Shown: positions 6,643-6,920 of the stretch, one piece after another
Position numbering within the stretch: position 1 is the first letter of the stretch
Layout of the letters: every line of letters starts with the position of its first letter
Assembly (NCBI GenBank): GCA_040511595.1
Contig: JBEVGU010000168.1
Span: 1-6,920, forward strand
DNA from: JAOUEA01 sp040511595
Lineage (GTDB): Bacteria > Actinomycetota > UBA4738 > HRBIN12
DNA: 6,920 nt
Direction: 5' to 3'
Translations under genes and position numbers: made by a program
The notes under the pieces: generated by a model
Told to the model about the DNA's origin: nothing
What the model saw: the letters and a program-made list of their open reading frames with translations, nothing else
Database searches by the model: none

Positions 6643-6801
6643 ATGTCAAGCCAAGTCATCGGTAACGCGATAGCAGCTCTGCTATTCACGGTGATAGCCA
6701 TAGTCGACTTCACCCGCGATACGTCGGGCGTCGGTGCCGTGTTTCTGGCGTTCGCAGCCGTGTATGCGGGTCTCGCGATTGCGGGCGCGCGAAGGGAGTG
6801 A
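6643..6801 (+). CDS. Small two-helix membrane protein of unknown function
   Basis: I do not recognise this 52-residue protein. It starts MSSQVIGNAIAALLFTVIAI and ends AIAGARRE. Two hydrophobic segments (about 5-21 and 31-48) are joined by a short polar loop VDFTRDTSG, with a basic C-terminal tail. This predicts a helical hairpin in the inner membrane. Support comes from the strong Shine-Dalgarno at 6625-6631, the start directly after the preceding stop, and a hydrophobic composition that fits codon-position bias better than the antisense reading. Codon use is less GC-biased than in neighbouring genes: ATA occurs three times, and CTA, TTT and TAT also appear. It may therefore be a recent arrival or belong to an older accessory segment. 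Holin-like, toxin-like or transporter-accessory roles are all possible in principle, but nothing here selects among them. Confidence 0.5.
   Translation: MSSQVIGNAIAALLFTVIAIVDFTRDTSGVGAVFLAFAAVYAGLAIAGARRE
6670..6685. repeat. Near-perfect 16-bp palindrome inside the small gene
   Basis: ATAGCAG (6670-6676) and CTGCTAT (6679-6685) are perfect 7-bp arms around a 2-base centre. A 2-base loop is too tight for a normal RNA hairpin and no T run follows, so it is not a terminator. It could be a protein-binding site or a chance palindrome within codons for IAALL. Confidence 0.25.
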
Positions 6802-6920
6802 GTGGCCTCGCACCATGAGGGATGGGCTCCGCGCATGGCGTGCCAAGATCGGCCTTCTACCACCTCCGCCTGCCCCTCGTGCTTCACGAATGCGTCATCG
6901 GGTCCGACGAGCATCACCTC
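6802..6920 (-). other. Right-edge stretch, possibly part of an unidentified minus-strand gene
   Basis: On the minus strand from 6920 the frame reads EVMLVGPDDAFVKHEGQ, then AEVVEGRSWHAMRG. It stays open to the edge, with mostly G at first codon positions, A/T at second and G/C at third, as in real high-GC genes. The frame continues open to 6546, but downstream of about 6800 its composition becomes that of an antisense shadow. If a gene is here, its true 3' end is unclear and it may be truncated. A plus-strand alternative starts at ATG 6822 (MGSAHGVPRSAFYHLRLPL) and also runs off the edge. I cannot name a family for either reading. Confidence 0.25.

Noticed and set aside
6780..6850. Terminator after the small membrane gene
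   Set aside because: I saw no stable GC-rich stem followed by a T run. Short complementary patches here are at the level expected by chance in GC-rich DNA.
6380..6920. Insertion sequence or phage attachment scar at the broken dehydrogenase
   Set aside because: I found no transposase motif, terminal inverted repeats, target-site duplication or tRNA-like sequence. A simple deletion explains the join better.

Overview
The window is high-GC DNA with G/C-rich third codon positions, GTG as well as ATG starts, and a leaderless-type TANNNT promoter. This points to a high-GC actinobacterium; I cannot place it more finely without a search. It reads as one chromosomal regulatory and transport locus with an eroded right end.

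Left part, minus strand (1-1312): a two-component system. A DesK/NarL-type membrane sensor histidine kinase overlaps by 4 bp (ATGA) with a NarL/LuxR-class response regulator, of which only the first 50 codons are inside the window. Middle, plus strand, divergent (1465-5030): an ABC transporter made of a LolD/MacB-class ATPase and a 946-residue double FtsX permease, overlapping by 4 bp (GTGA). The sensor-regulator pair probably controls this transporter, judging from the divergent arrangement around a 152-bp intergenic region. The transported substrate cannot be read from the sequence. After the permease come a small membrane protein of the DUF4389 type with two visible sequence repeats (5048-5683) and a medium-chain dehydrogenase/reductase gene (from 5710). 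Short gaps and good ribosome binding sites suggest a single operon from 1465.

Right part (6385-6920): the dehydrogenase is broken. Its sequence is normal up to about residue 225, midway through the Rossmann fold, and then changes in frame into a fragment that looks like the N box to G1 box of a different histidine kinase. That fragment itself carries an apparent 1-base frameshift and a degraded G1 motif. About 120 bp of coding-like sequence of unknown origin follows, ending in TGA directly abutting the ATG of an unrecognised 52-residue, two-helix membrane protein (6643-6801). The last 119 bases may hold part of a minus-strand gene that I cannot identify. I see a deletion or rearrangement scar here rather than a recognisable mobile element.

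I found no rRNA, tRNA, CRISPR array, intact insertion sequence or convincing terminator. I do not see a clear new biological system. The most unusual item is the dehydrogenase/histidine-kinase fusion and what follows it.
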